Below, piece after piece: positions 26,642-36,700 of a stretch of 64,000 nucleotides of DNA. The first letter of the stretch is position 1. Each line of letters opens with the position of its first letter. Below the pieces are notes generated by a model. That model was given only the letters and a program-made list of their open reading frames with translations, was not told where the DNA came from and searched no databases. Origin of the DNA: an uncultured Acidobacteriaceae bacterium (GTDB lineage Bacteria > Acidobacteriota > Terriglobia > Terriglobales > Acidobacteriaceae); NCBI GenBank assembly GCA_903828675.1, contig CAIKND010000209.1, positions 1-64,000 of the forward strand. Direction: 5' to 3'. Made by a program: the position numbers and the translations under genes.

Positions 26642-27814
26642 CTAATACTTCGGCAGCGAAGGATCGATTCTCTCTGCCCAGGCCAGGATTCCGCCTACCA
26701 TATTCGATGCGCGATTAAAGCCTGACTGATGGAGGAACTCGACGGCTTTGGCGCTACGCGCGCCGCTCTTGCAATGTACCACGATTTCGCGCCTTGAATC
26801 CAGTTCGTGCACACGCCCGGGAAGATCTCCGAGCGGGATTAGGTAGCCTTTGATGTTACAGATCTGGTATTCATGCGGCTCGCGTACATCGAGCACGAAG
26901 ATGTCTTCTCCGGCATCGATGCGGCGCTTGACTGCCTCGGGTTGCACCTCAGGAATCGTCTTCGTGGCTGCTGGAACGGACTCCTCCCCGCGCACGCCGC
27001 AGAACTGCTCGTAGTCGATTAGCTCCTTGATGGTGGGATTCGCGCCGCAGACTGGGCACTCGGGATTCTTGCGCACCTTCACCTCGCGGAAACGCATGGC
27101 CAGCGCATCAACCAGCACCAACCGCCCGACGAGAGATTCGCCCACGCCGAGAATGAGCTTGATGACTTCAGTAGCCTGAATGATTCCAAGCAACCCCGGA
27201 AGTACGCCCAGAACACCGCCTTCGGCGCAAGAGGGAACCAGTCCCGGTGGAGGCGGCTCGGGATAGATGCAGCGATAGCACGGACCATCCTTGGCGCCAA
27301 AGATGCTGGCCTGCCCTTCGAAGCGGAAGATGGAGGCATAGACATTGGGCTTGCCGCTGAGCACGCTGGCATCGTTGACTAGGTAGCGCGTGGCGAAATT
27401 GTCAGTGCCATCTGCAATGATATCGAAGCCGTCGAAGATTGGCAGCGCATTCTCGCTATTGAGATAGGTATCGAAGCGCTCGATGCGCACAAAGGGATTG
27501 ATGGCCTTCAGCTTGTCGATGGCCGAGTCGAGCTTGAGACGGCCCACGTCGCTGGTGTGATGAAGCACCTGCCGTTGCAGGTTGGTGTAGTCAACTACGT
27601 CAAAATCCACCAGGCCGAGTGTGCCCACGCCAGCCGCTGCCAGATACAGCGCCAGCGGAGAACCAAGCCCTCCCGTGCCGACACACAGCACGTGCGCGGC
27701 CTTCAGCTTCTTCTGTCCCTCCATGGTGACTTCGGGCATGATAAGGTGGCGCGAGTAACGAAGAATCTCGTCGTTGCTCAGCGTTGCCTGGCTGATTTCA
27801 TTCAATGGGGTCAC
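26642..27814 (-). CDS. moeZ: Adenylyltransferase/sulfurtransferase, MoeZ/MoeB-rhodanese type
   Basis: This protein of about 390 residues activates the C-terminus of a ubiquitin-like sulfur carrier by adenylation and then thiolates it. The E1-like domain has the nucleotide motif VGTGGLGSPLA, DFDVVDYTNLQRQ and DGTDNFATRY, plus two zinc CxxC pairs (CYRC, CPVC). The C-terminal rhodanese domain has the persulfide loop VHCKSGARS. GTG at 27814 with GGAG upstream is chosen over the longer frame, which runs into the carrier gene. It lies 46 bases downstream of the CysO/MoaD-like gene, its probable substrate. A sulfur donor could be the convergent cysteine desulfurase. Confidence 0.92.
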   Translation of the reverse strand: MTPLNEISQATLSNDEILRYSRHLIMPEVTMEGQKKLKAAHVLCVGTGGLGSPLALYLAAAGVGTLGLVDFDVVDYTNLQRQVLHHTSDVGRLKLDSAIDKLKAINPFVRIERFDTYLNSENALPIFDGFDIIADGTDNFATRYLVNDASVLSGKPNVYASIFRFEGQASIFGAKDGPCYRCIYPEPPPPGLVPSCAEGGVLGVLPGLLGIIQATEVIKLILGVGESLVGRLVLVDALAMRFREVKVRKNPECPVCGANPTIKELIDYEQFCGVRGEESVPAATKTIPEVQPEAVKRRIDAGEDIFVLDVREPHEYQICNIKGYLIPLGDLPGRVHELDSRREIVVHCKSGARSAKAVEFLHQSGFNRASNMVGGILAWAERIDPSLPKY

Positions 27815-27860
27815 TGATCGTCTCCAATACGATGTTACAAATCCATTTCCGCGCGGCGCC

Positions 27861-28139
27861 TCAGCGCCCTCCGGCAACTGACGGCACAATCGCAATCGTA
27901 TCCGTTTCCTTCACCGGAGTTGCGTCCTTGCTCAAGTAGCGGATGTCCTCGTCGTTGAGGTAGACGTTGACGAAGGAGCTAAGTTTGCCGTCTTCAGAGA
28001 AGAGATGCCTGCGCAGGTCAGGATGCTGGGCGACAAGTGCGGTCAAAGCCTCGCCGACGGTCTGCGCATTCACTTCAATGATTGATTGATTTCCGGCGTA
28101 GGGACGGAGCGGTGTGGGGATCAGGACTTTGATCGGCAT
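27861..28139 (-). CDS. Ubiquitin-like sulfur-carrier protein (CysO/MoaD/ThiS type)
   Basis: This 92-residue beta-grasp protein has the family strings VLIPTPLRPYAG, VNVYLNDEDIRYL and KETDTIAIVPSVAGG. As in CysO, the C-terminal Gly-Gly would be adenylated and thiocarboxylated by the downstream MoeZ. The protein ends in GGR, one residue beyond the active Gly-Gly, so a trimming step is probably needed. The metalloprotease encoded just upstream is the obvious candidate. ATG 28139 is preceded by a GAAAGG-like site. Confidence 0.9.
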   Translation of the reverse strand: MPIKVLIPTPLRPYAGNQSIIEVNAQTVGEALTALVAQHPDLRRHLFSEDGKLSSFVNVYLNDEDIRYLSKDATPVKETDTIAIVPSVAGGR

Positions 28140-28181
28140 AGGTGTACCTTTCTTGATAGTTCTGCTGTTTTTGCTCGTGCG

Positions 28182-28619
28182 CTAATTGCTCACTTCGATA
28201 ACTTCATTCTCGAAATCCTTGTCTTTTACCTGGTCCTGCAGCTGAAACGAATTGGTAAGCACGGCCCGGCCGTTTTCAACACTGGTAATCACATACGAGC
28301 AACCCGTCCAATGCGCTTCAGCAAGATCAGTTACGGACCACTGCGCGGGATGATCCGGATGGGAATGATAGAACCCCGCAATGTCGCTGCCTGCCAGCAT
28401 CGCTTCGCGTTGAATGCGCACCAACTCCGATGGGTCGATGTGATAGCGATTTTGCGGTGAATCGGTGCGCGTGTTGCCGCATGGAACCACCGCCTTGACC
28501 GTCTTTCTGCCCGCACTGTCAAACTCGCCCACCAGCACGCCGCAACACTCGTACGGATAGGTCTGTTCGCCGTGACGCCTCAATTGGTCGAGCAGTGCGG
28601 CAGGAATCTTAAGCGCCAT
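28182..28619 (-). CDS. M67 (JAMM/MPN+) metalloprotease, Mec-like
   Basis: About 145 residues from ATG 28619; a longer frame from 28682 overlaps the upstream remnant and is not needed. The JAMM zinc site is complete: glutamate in ECCGVLVGE, then HSHPDHPAQWSVTD with both histidines, serine and aspartate. In actinobacteria the homologue Mec cleaves cysteine from the CysO-cysteine adduct. Here it sits between a broken cysM and cysO, so it has either kept that role with a CysM encoded elsewhere or trims the GGR tail of the carrier. Confidence 0.9.
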   Translation of the reverse strand: MALKIPAALLDQLRRHGEQTYPYECCGVLVGEFDSAGRKTVKAVVPCGNTRTDSPQNRYHIDPSELVRIQREAMLAGSDIAGFYHSHPDHPAQWSVTDLAEAHWTGCSYVITSVENGRAVLTNSFQLQDQVKDKDFENEVIEVSN

Positions 28620-28638
28620 CGTGAAACGCTCCCTCTCT

Positions 28639-29047
28639 CTAACTGGACTCATCCCAGAAATGTTCGCTGAGGTACTTGTCACCGGAGTCGTGAAAGATGA
28701 TGATGATCACTGACCCGGCAGCGGCATCTTGCGGCACTCGCAGCGCGCCCACAAGTGCAGCTGCCGCCGAAACACCTATCAACAGGCCCTCTTCGCGCGC
28801 CACCCGCCTGGCCATCGTGTAGGCCACTTCTGTTTCGATGCACAACTCCTCGTCTGCGATGCTGGCGTCATAGATCTTCGGAATGATTGAAGTTTCGATG
28901 TGCTTGGCTCCCTCGATGCCATGGAAGAGCGAGTCGGGCTGAAGTGAGATGCAGCGAATTCCAGGATTCAATTCCTTCAATCTGCGCGATGTTCCGACGA
29001 AAGTTCAGCTGGTCCCGAGCATGGCGACAAAGTGATCTGCTCGGGGA
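28639..29047 (-). pseudogene. cysM-like cysteine synthase, truncated and interrupted
   Basis: The reverse strand encodes the C-terminal third of a CysM/CysK-type O-acetylserine or O-phosphoserine sulfhydrylase: ADHFVAMLGTS, a stop codon (TGA where the conserved TSGT glycine belongs), then TFVGTSRRLKELNPGIRCIS and on to FHDSGDKYLSEHF. The N-terminal two thirds, with the PLP lysine, are absent. Upstream sequence runs directly into the end of the TPR gene. The open part (28639-28980, 113 residues) could at most give an inactive fragment. It shows that this operon once had a complete cysM-mec-cysO-moeZ arrangement. Confidence 0.85.
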
Positions 29048-29071
29048 TAATTGCCCGTTGAATAGCTGCTT

Positions 29072-30577
29072 TCACGGTGCTGATGGCGACGTCGTAGCGG
29101 CCGGGGCCTGAGGCTCGTAGAGCCGGTAGCGATTCTTGGAATGCTCGGCACCGGAATTCGCGCGAAGTTCGACGAGGCGCTTCAAAAGCGCAGGGACCTG
29201 ATCTTTCTGGTCCGTTTTGCGCAAGGCTAGAATCAAGTGGTAAACGGCCTGCTGGTCAGTTGAATCTACAGCCAATGCGTCGCGGCTATGCTTGATCGCC
29301 AGGTCGTTTTGTCCATTTTGAAGATAGATTGAACCGAGCAGATCATGTGCAGCGACCAGTCGCGGATCGAGTTTCACTGCGCGGGTGGCAGCCGTCACTG
29401 TCTCTTCATACTCAGGGCTTCCCTCTCCCTTTCCCAGTCCCTGCAATGCTTCCGCAAGCAGGTATTGCGTATACGCGTCGTTGGGATGGGCTTTGGCGGC
29501 AGTACGAAACTCAGACAGCGCCTCCGCCGACCGCTGCTGCTGCGATTTCACAAGCCCTTCGACCACTCCAAGGAACGAGAGTCTTGGATCGATTCGACCC
29601 GCAATCTCGAAATCGTCAGCTGCGCGCGCGAATTCGCCGAATTGAGTTCGCAGTATTCCTCGAACTAGGTAGAGTCTCGGCTCCCTCGGCAACTGGGTGA
29701 GGCCGGCATTCACAATGTCAATGCCCACCTGCGGCGACGTGTGATCGAATGACATCAATGCGAACTGAAGGTAAGCATCTACATCCTTGGGGGCCGCTAG
29801 AATGAGTTTGTGCAGGAGTTCGACGGCGTGAGGAGTATCATCTTTCGACTCCAGAATCTCAACGGCAAGCATCGATGCGTCTTCATCCACCGACGCTGTC
29901 TCAACCAACGGTTGGAGGGTTACCAATGCTTCTTCTGCATGGTGGGCATTCCATTCCGCAAGTGCGAGATTATACCGGGCTTCCTTTCTTGTAGGGTCCA
30001 AAGCGAGTACTGATGCGAATACGGCAGCCGCATCATCATCCCGCTTCAACGCGGCAAGGCATGACCCGTATCCGGTGAGTGCCGTTGGCTGTTTGGCGAT
30101 GACCCCGGCTGCTTCTTCAAAGTGCTTGACGGCATTAGTGCAATCCCCCTTTTTGTAATCAAGAACGCCAAGCATGCCGTGGGACGTAGGATCTTCTGGA
30201 CGCTGAGCTAGCACCTTCAAAAGGTAAGGCCTCGCTGCGCCGCGTCCCATTTGAAACTCCGACTGGGCTGCTCCTTCAAGAGCCGGCAAATAGGCCGGCA
30301 CGAGATTCAGCGCGCGCCGGTAAGCGGTTATGGCCGAGGCGAGATTCCCCGTGCCCGCCATTGCCATTCCGCGCAGAGTCCAGATTCTCACGTCGTCTGG
30401 ATGCCTTACCAATGCCGCCTGACTCAACATTAGCGCCTGCTCGAATTTGCGGCTTTTGAGGGCGTCGGAGATCCTGCCGACCTCGTCCTGCGGATCTTGA
30501 CGCTGCGCATGGCATGGTGGCACACATGCCATCAATAGACAAAAGCAGAACACACGACGACAGTTCCTACGCATCAT
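29072..30577 (-). CDS. Secreted tetratricopeptide-repeat protein
   Basis: This 501-residue protein has a signal peptide ending PPCHAQ (about residue 25). About ten TPR-type helical pairs follow, for example ALVRHPDDVRIWTLRGMAMAG, LAQRPEDPTSHGMLGVLDYK and RLVAAHDLLGSIYLQNGQNDLAI. A Pro/Ala-rich tail (APAATTSPSAP) ends it. Such proteins act as periplasmic scaffolds. It is the last gene of the - strand glycan locus, 77 bases after the hydrolase gene. Its 3' end abuts the cysM remnant, so a rearrangement joined the two blocks here. Partner proteins are unknown. Confidence 0.85.
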   Translation of the reverse strand: MMRRNCRRVFCFCLLMACVPPCHAQRQDPQDEVGRISDALKSRKFEQALMLSQAALVRHPDDVRIWTLRGMAMAGTGNLASAITAYRRALNLVPAYLPALEGAAQSEFQMGRGAARPYLLKVLAQRPEDPTSHGMLGVLDYKKGDCTNAVKHFEEAAGVIAKQPTALTGYGSCLAALKRDDDAAAVFASVLALDPTRKEARYNLALAEWNAHHAEEALVTLQPLVETASVDEDASMLAVEILESKDDTPHAVELLHKLILAAPKDVDAYLQFALMSFDHTSPQVGIDIVNAGLTQLPREPRLYLVRGILRTQFGEFARAADDFEIAGRIDPRLSFLGVVEGLVKSQQQRSAEALSEFRTAAKAHPNDAYTQYLLAEALQGLGKGEGSPEYEETVTAATRAVKLDPRLVAAHDLLGSIYLQNGQNDLAIKHSRDALAVDSTDQQAVYHLILALRKTDQKDQVPALLKRLVELRANSGAEHSKNRYRLYEPQAPAATTSPSAP

Positions 30578-30654
30578 CGATTACCGTAACTGGGATAGGA
30601 ATTCCCGACCACCTTGAAACCAGCAAAATAGCTCATATCAATGCTCACAATGAC

Positions 30655-33549
30655 TCACCGCACAAGCGACTCAGTCAGTTGCGGCGTAACATTGTCAAAG
30701 AATACTCCCTGCAATTGTGCCGGCGTCATTGCCGGAACTTCCAGGTTGATTGTATGCCGCTTGTCAGGCGTAATTCTTGATAGATCTGCGTAATAGCCAA
30801 CAAACGAAGCCGCATGAGTCCGGCTTGAACTATACGCGGGCATGAATTCAAGTGGCTGGCTGTCAAGCCTCCCAGCCAACTTCATGCTGTCTTTTGCATC
30901 TGCGGCTTGCACAAAAAGCAGAAGTCGTTCTGGAACCAGCCACGTTGACTCGTATTCCTCTTTCGTCCATGGGATTGGCCATTCCAACTTATGGGCCGCC
31001 AACTGATCAAGCACACGCTGAGGCACTACAAATGTTCCCGTCAGGGAAGCGTCAGATCCTTGTGCGAGTGTGATTTCTTGAGCCTGCGCAAACCTGGCTC
31101 CTTCGAATCGCACCTCGCTTTCGACGTAGCGGCCCGACTGACTAAACCTCTGTCCACTGCCATTGACCGTAACCTTCAGGATCCTGGAGTGGTTCGGCAG
31201 GAGCACCCCAATCTTCTGGACTGTTCCCGGCTCGCCTGCGACGTGTGCAATCGACAACCTCCGTTCTTTCAGAATCACATGGGGCTGTGCGTCGGGACTC
31301 AGAGCCGCGGCGTTGAACACAGCAGGCGCCCCCCTCTGCTTCTCAGAACTCAATTCAAGTACCGTGGCACTTGTTCCGTCGAGTTGAAGCCGTACGATAT
31401 CTCCGCGGCTCCACACACCCGAGCCAGGCTTTCCCAGCAGGCGCCCCTTCTGCGGATAGACTTCGCGCAACTGAAACCGTTCCCCTGCCGTAAGACCGAT
31501 GGTGCCATCAAGAGTCAACTCTGCCGGCATCTGCTTGTAATTTGGATTAAAAAGAAACAGATACCCCCGGTCTCCTATGATTGCTGCCGTCCCGTCTACA
31601 TGGCCCACTGCTGGCTGATCGAGAATGGTCCGTGTATGCCGCAGATACTCCTTCTTCTCCACAGTCCACTCGAGCCAGTCACGAATCCACGCCTTATCTT
31701 TCGGCGAGAAACTCTTTGCTTCTTCCAGGTCTCGCCCGGGAATCATGCTCACGACGTTATTCCAGCCGCCAACAGCGATGGAAGAGATAAACGAATACTG
31801 ATAGGCAAGGTAGTCCCAGTCACGGGGCCGGTACCTTGAGTACATCATCTCCGTTTTAAGCCCTGAGCCGCTCGCATCTGGCAGGTTCCGTGAACGCTCG
31901 GTTTGATGCCCCGCATAGCCCGGGATGACCTCCGCTGGAGCAAACTGATAATTGCGATACCAGTAATCCACGAACCGCGTCCGGTTTGCCGAAACGCGAT
32001 CGAAATGCAGGTCGGGATACGGTTTGAAACTCTCCGCCTGTTCGTCAGTTCCCGTCGGATGAGGATAGTTGCCCGCCAGCCAACTCCATGGTCCATACAT
32101 CTGATAGCTCTGACGCCCATCAATCACAATATTCGGGACTGCCCTGCGCAATGTCTCCATGACTCTGCGCCATCCGTACCACTGCACATAACTGTTGCTA
32201 CCGGGAAGATTGAGGAACGTATAGTCAAACGAATAGCCCGCAATCCCTGTCCTCTTCTGGAATCCAATCAGATTCCGGATCAAATAATCCTGGAACTCGC
32301 GCGACCCGAGAGTCGCATATCTGAAACGCGCCTCTCTATCGTTATCCGATCTTCTTACGATCCACGACGGATTTTCCTCAAACGGGATAGAAGGATAAAC
32401 GTATGCGAGCAGACCTACATGTTTCTGTTTTGCATAGGACACCATCTCGGACACGCTATTAGGGATGGCATCCTTCTCAGGATCCCATTCGCCTTTCCGT
32501 ATCTTCTGGCCAAGGTTAAGCCATAGCACGTACTCCCAGCTCCAGGAGTCTGTGCTCTGGGTGCGCTCTGCCAGTTGAGAGTTGCCCGGTCCATAGAGAA
32601 GCGTCTGGATTCCCAGATCAGAAGCGGCGTCGATGACCCGCTTATACTCGGCTTTGCCTTCTTCTGTACCTACGTCGATTTGATAGTCATTGAGTGTCCA
32701 ACCCACCTCGACACTGATCGGATCTGGAGCAGGGCTTATCAGAAACTCGCGCACACACCCAGTGAAAGCAGAAACTTCGGCCTCATCCATACCATCATCC
32801 GGCATCACGGCAGGCGGAAGATGCCATTCCATCACCATTTCGCGGGACTTTCGCCGCCCAGTGAGCCGATAGGCATTCATGTTCGCCATATCACTCTTGA
32901 AGGTGCCCCAGGCCTGCTTCCACTGCATCACAGGTGCGTACGCGATTGCCACTGACTGCCCATGGCGCTCTACATCAAGGAAGGGGTTCTGAACTGTCAG
33001 CATTGCCCCAACACCTTCGGACAGACGAAGAAACTCCCCAAAATCTCTCCCAGGTAAAGACCTTCGGCTTTGTTCAATCGTGCGTCCCACTTGAGGCACA
33101 TAAACCGATGGCACGAAATCTGAAATCACGTTGCCATCTACAGTCACATCCCAGGGAACCACCTTATCGATCGTAAACATCGGGCTCGCGGCACGTGATA
33201 CTTCGATCTGCTTGCCAATGAAGCGCCAGCCAGAGCCCAATCGATAGACAACACGAACCTGATATCCCTGCAACTCGTAGGTGTATGTAATCTCGTTCAC
33301 CGTCTTGCTGATGGCAGGCTGCACCTCTGTGCTGCGCAACGTGGCACCATCGATTACCATCGACCAGTTATCCCGTGCAATGGCGATCTTGGAGTGCGAT
33401 TCGATATCCGCAATAGACAACAGGCCATTGGGACCAAACTCCGCAGTCGTAGTCGCATTCTTCAGTTCGATCCCAGCGGCAAAAGCGCAAAAAGGTAGAA
33501 AACCGGACAGAAGAACAACCGCAATCTGAAACAAACGTGTTCTGAACAT
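30655..33549 (-). CDS. Secreted putative glycoside hydrolase, GH-D-clan-like (alpha-galactosidase-like)
   Basis: ATG 33549 has GAGGAA upstream and begins a signal peptide (FQIAVVLLSGFLPFCAFA), giving about 964 residues. An N-terminal beta-sandwich resembles the substrate-binding domain of GH36/GH97-type enzymes. The central part looks like a TIM barrel: ISVEVGWTLNDYQIDV, then VGLLAYVYPSIPFEENPSWI. Candidate catalytic aspartates lie in AGYSFDYTFLNLPG and NIVIDGRQSYQMYGPWSW. A C-terminal beta domain includes GYLFLFNPN and MPAELTLD. I do not recognise the exact family, so the alpha-galactosidase link is an inference from barrel layout and the two Asp positions. It lies between a TonB receptor and a TPR gene. 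Confidence 0.65.
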   Translation of the reverse strand: MFRTRLFQIAVVLLSGFLPFCAFAAGIELKNATTTAEFGPNGLLSIADIESHSKIAIARDNWSMVIDGATLRSTEVQPAISKTVNEITYTYELQGYQVRVVYRLGSGWRFIGKQIEVSRAASPMFTIDKVVPWDVTVDGNVISDFVPSVYVPQVGRTIEQSRRSLPGRDFGEFLRLSEGVGAMLTVQNPFLDVERHGQSVAIAYAPVMQWKQAWGTFKSDMANMNAYRLTGRRKSREMVMEWHLPPAVMPDDGMDEAEVSAFTGCVREFLISPAPDPISVEVGWTLNDYQIDVGTEEGKAEYKRVIDAASDLGIQTLLYGPGNSQLAERTQSTDSWSWEYVLWLNLGQKIRKGEWDPEKDAIPNSVSEMVSYAKQKHVGLLAYVYPSIPFEENPSWIVRRSDNDREARFRYATLGSREFQDYLIRNLIGFQKRTGIAGYSFDYTFLNLPGSNSYVQWYGWRRVMETLRRAVPNIVIDGRQSYQMYGPWSWLAGNYPHPTGTDEQAESFKPYPDLHFDRVSANRTRFVDYWYRNYQFAPAEVIPGYAGHQTERSRNLPDASGSGLKTEMMYSRYRPRDWDYLAYQYSFISSIAVGGWNNVVSMIPGRDLEEAKSFSPKDKAWIRDWLEWTVEKKEYLRHTRTILDQPAVGHVDGTAAIIGDRGYLFLFNPNYKQMPAELTLDGTIGLTAGERFQLREVYPQKGRLLGKPGSGVWSRGDIVRLQLDGTSATVLELSSEKQRGAPAVFNAAALSPDAQPHVILKERRLSIAHVAGEPGTVQKIGVLLPNHSRILKVTVNGSGQRFSQSGRYVESEVRFEGARFAQAQEITLAQGSDASLTGTFVVPQRVLDQLAAHKLEWPIPWTKEEYESTWLVPERLLLFVQAADAKDSMKLAGRLDSQPLEFMPAYSSSRTHAASFVGYYADLSRITPDKRHTINLEVPAMTPAQLQGVFFDNVTPQLTESLVR

Positions 33550-33730
33550 AGATTCCTCGGGCACACATACATTGTATTGAGCAATTAGAAATGCGGATGG
33601 GCGATTGGCAGGCCGACTGCGATCCCGCTTCGAGGCAAGGACTTGCTCGAAAAGCTTGCGTTTTGGGTGCCGAGCGGGAAGGAATCGTTTGGTTTTCGCG
33701 GCTCCTTCCCGCTCCTGCATTGGCCAGGAC

Positions 33731-36700
33731 TTAGAAAGTCAACCTGGCACCGAGTTGCATCTTGCGAGGAGGCTGGTTACTGGATGTGGTGCCGAAGGAT
33801 GCGCTGGCATCTCCGACATTCGTATTCACCCCGTTGAGATTGACGCGGTTGAACGCGTTGAACATATCCAAACGGATTTCCAGGTTCAGGTGCTCCGCAA
33901 GAGACGTGGCCTTCCTCACAGTAACATCCGAATCGGCATAACCCGGGTTACGGAATTTCCCAAGCTTCTCGTTACCGTCGACTCCGGAAGCCTTAAAGGT
34001 TGGCTGCGCAAACTGGGAATGGGTAATGATACCCGAGTCCAGAATGCCGGTGTATTGATACGACTTTCGATCATGTTTCTGGTTATAGCTGGCCACGTCA
34101 GGTGCGCTCTGGTTGGAACCATCTGCAGAGAAGTTGCCGCTGGTGGGATCGAAGGCTATGTGCCCTGCGGCTAACTCGCTCTGGTAGTTCGCCAACGACG
34201 TGATCGAGGTTCCTGCGGTGTCTACCAGCTTCAAAACGTTCGAGTTGTAGACGCTGAAAGGATTGCCGGACTGCAGGATTGTGATTCCTGACAGATTAAA
34301 GCCGGAGGTCAGCCTTCGCAAGAAGCCATTAGCTTTCGTCATCCCAGGAAATTCGTAACTCCATCCCAAGGAGAAACGGTTAGGCACATCCCATGGCGAC
34401 AAGCTATAGAACTGCTCGATGTTGTAGGATGTTCCACCAGTGGTGGTGAACCCGCTCGGATAGTTGCCGGCATTATCCATTGAGACGGATCGCGTATAGG
34501 ACCCCGTCACGAAACCATGCTTGCCGAAGCGTCCGTTCACGGCCAAAATAAGGGCGTGGTAATTTTGCCGCGCTCCATTGTAGGCATAGGTGATGGAGCC
34601 AAAGCTGGGATTGAGGCGCTGTACAGATCCGGTTCCCGTCCATACCCCATTCTTGAACGCAGGATTTGCAATCTTGTCTCCCGGGACCAGATTCAAATTT
34701 GCGCCATAGCTGGTATTGCCCGTGTTGCCTCCAGCTACAACCAGATTGCTCGAATGGGTTCCGCTGTATCCTACGCTGGCCACAATACCCGAGGTCAACT
34801 GCCGTTGTATTCCCGCCGACCAGTTCAGGGTATTAGGAGCAGACAGATTCGTGCTCGTTCCGCCTACGCTGATCTGCGTTCCTGTAAGTCCACCATGCGC
34901 ATCAAGTGCTCGCGCTGGGAACGCCGGATATGTAAAGCCGAACGGATACTTGTTCTGAGTGCCATAGCTGAAGACAGGTGCAGACGTGGACCCGTCGTTA
35001 AAGAAAGTGGGAATTACAAATCCAGGAGGATTTCCCTTCAATCCGTTCTCGGCATTTCCCAAGGTGAAATAGTCGTGGAAAAGACCAAATCCCCCGCGGA
35101 CCACCCACTTGCCGTTTCCGAACGGATCGTATGCGACACCGACACGCGGGCTGAAGACATAGTTAATATCGTGCTGAAAGACATGGTCCTGTTTGGTCAT
35201 TACGCCGTTTGCAACCTGCTGAGCAAAACTCGAGCCGGTGCCAAGGTGGAAGTTTGCCAGCACTGTTGCAGCTAACGCCGTGTATGGATTACCGAAATTG
35301 TCATACCGGATGCCATAGTTGACCGTCAGCTTGCGGCTTGCTTTCCAGGTATCCTCGGCAAAGGCTCCGAAGGTTGTTTCCTTGTAACCGTAGTTTCCAG
35401 CCAAGGGCTTCCCGCTCAGCGGATCATAAGCAAGCCCAGCTTCGGAATAGGGGTTATCGTTGATCAGATCGATCATATTGTTATATGAAAGACTGGCCTG
35501 CCCGTAAGCACCCGCGAACAGGGCAATGTCATCACCGCGCCACGCCTCGAAACCAGCCTTGAAGCTGTGCGAGCCGATGATGTGGGTCAAAACGTCACGC
35601 CAGTGGTAGCTGTGCTGGATATAGTCTCCATCGGCAAAACCGTTTCCCCATCCCCGGCCGAGGCCGGTAACGCCGACGATTGGGACACTGAAAAGTCCTG
35701 TGGACGGCGATATTCCTTCGATGCGGTTATATCCAAAAACAGCCTCGTTCAATGTTTTTGGGGTGAACGTATGAGTTTCGTTCACCTGGACAGAGGATGT
35801 GTAATAGTTGCTGGTGGTTGCAAACGCAGGACGCAGGTTCGGAGATTTACCCAGAATCGTATCCCGGAACCACTGACCATAGACACGATCGTTCTTGAAG
35901 TATTTGTCTATGCGAAGGTTGAACTGTTTTGCGTTCGTGGGACTGGAGGTGTTGAAATTGGCCGACTCGAAGACCGGGGTGGCGCAAGGAATGTTGTCAT
36001 AAGCGGCAGTAAGATTTCCAAGTCCGCTCAGACAATTCGCCCGATCTGTGGTGGCAAGAACGCTGCTCCATAATTGTCCAGCGGTCGCAGCTGTCTTTGC
36101 GCCCGCCACATTAGCCACCGGATACTTGGTCATCAATTGAACTTCCGGACTGTTCGGCGTTACCGACTTGGCAAATGTCAGAAATTCCGGGGCCTCGTAA
36201 CCCACAAGCGCACCGCCATTCGACGACAGTGCGAGATAAGGCTCGTAGCCAAAGAAGAAGAAGAACTCCTTATGGGGTATCACAGGGCCACCAACAGTGA
36301 ATGACATATTGTTGGTGTGATAAGGCGCTACCCGTGTCGGCTTCTTAACGCCGAACTCGCCGCGGGCTGCCAAGCCTTGATACGTATAGTATTCGCTGGC
36401 CATCCCATGGAACTCGCTGGAGCCGGACTTGGTCGTCATGATTGTCTGAATTGAACTGGCGCGGCCATAATCGACGTTATAGGTATTGGTCTGAACAGCG
36501 ACTTCCTGAGTGGCATCCGCGTTCGGCGTCAGATTTAGTACGCCAGGCCGAATGCTGCTGGTCACATCCATTCCATCCACAACGTACTGATTCCCGTTTG
36601 CGCCACGTCCGTTTGCACTGGCATCGATGGAGTTCTCGGGATTGAAGTTCGTCGCAGCACCGGAGCCTCGACCGGTCACTCCAGGGGCTACGATCATGAT

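Noticed and set aside
27815..27895. N-terminal extension of the MoeZ-like protein into the carrier gene
   Set aside because: The GTG at 27814 has a proper GGAG site and begins at the conserved N-terminus. The extension overlaps the end of the carrier gene in another frame.
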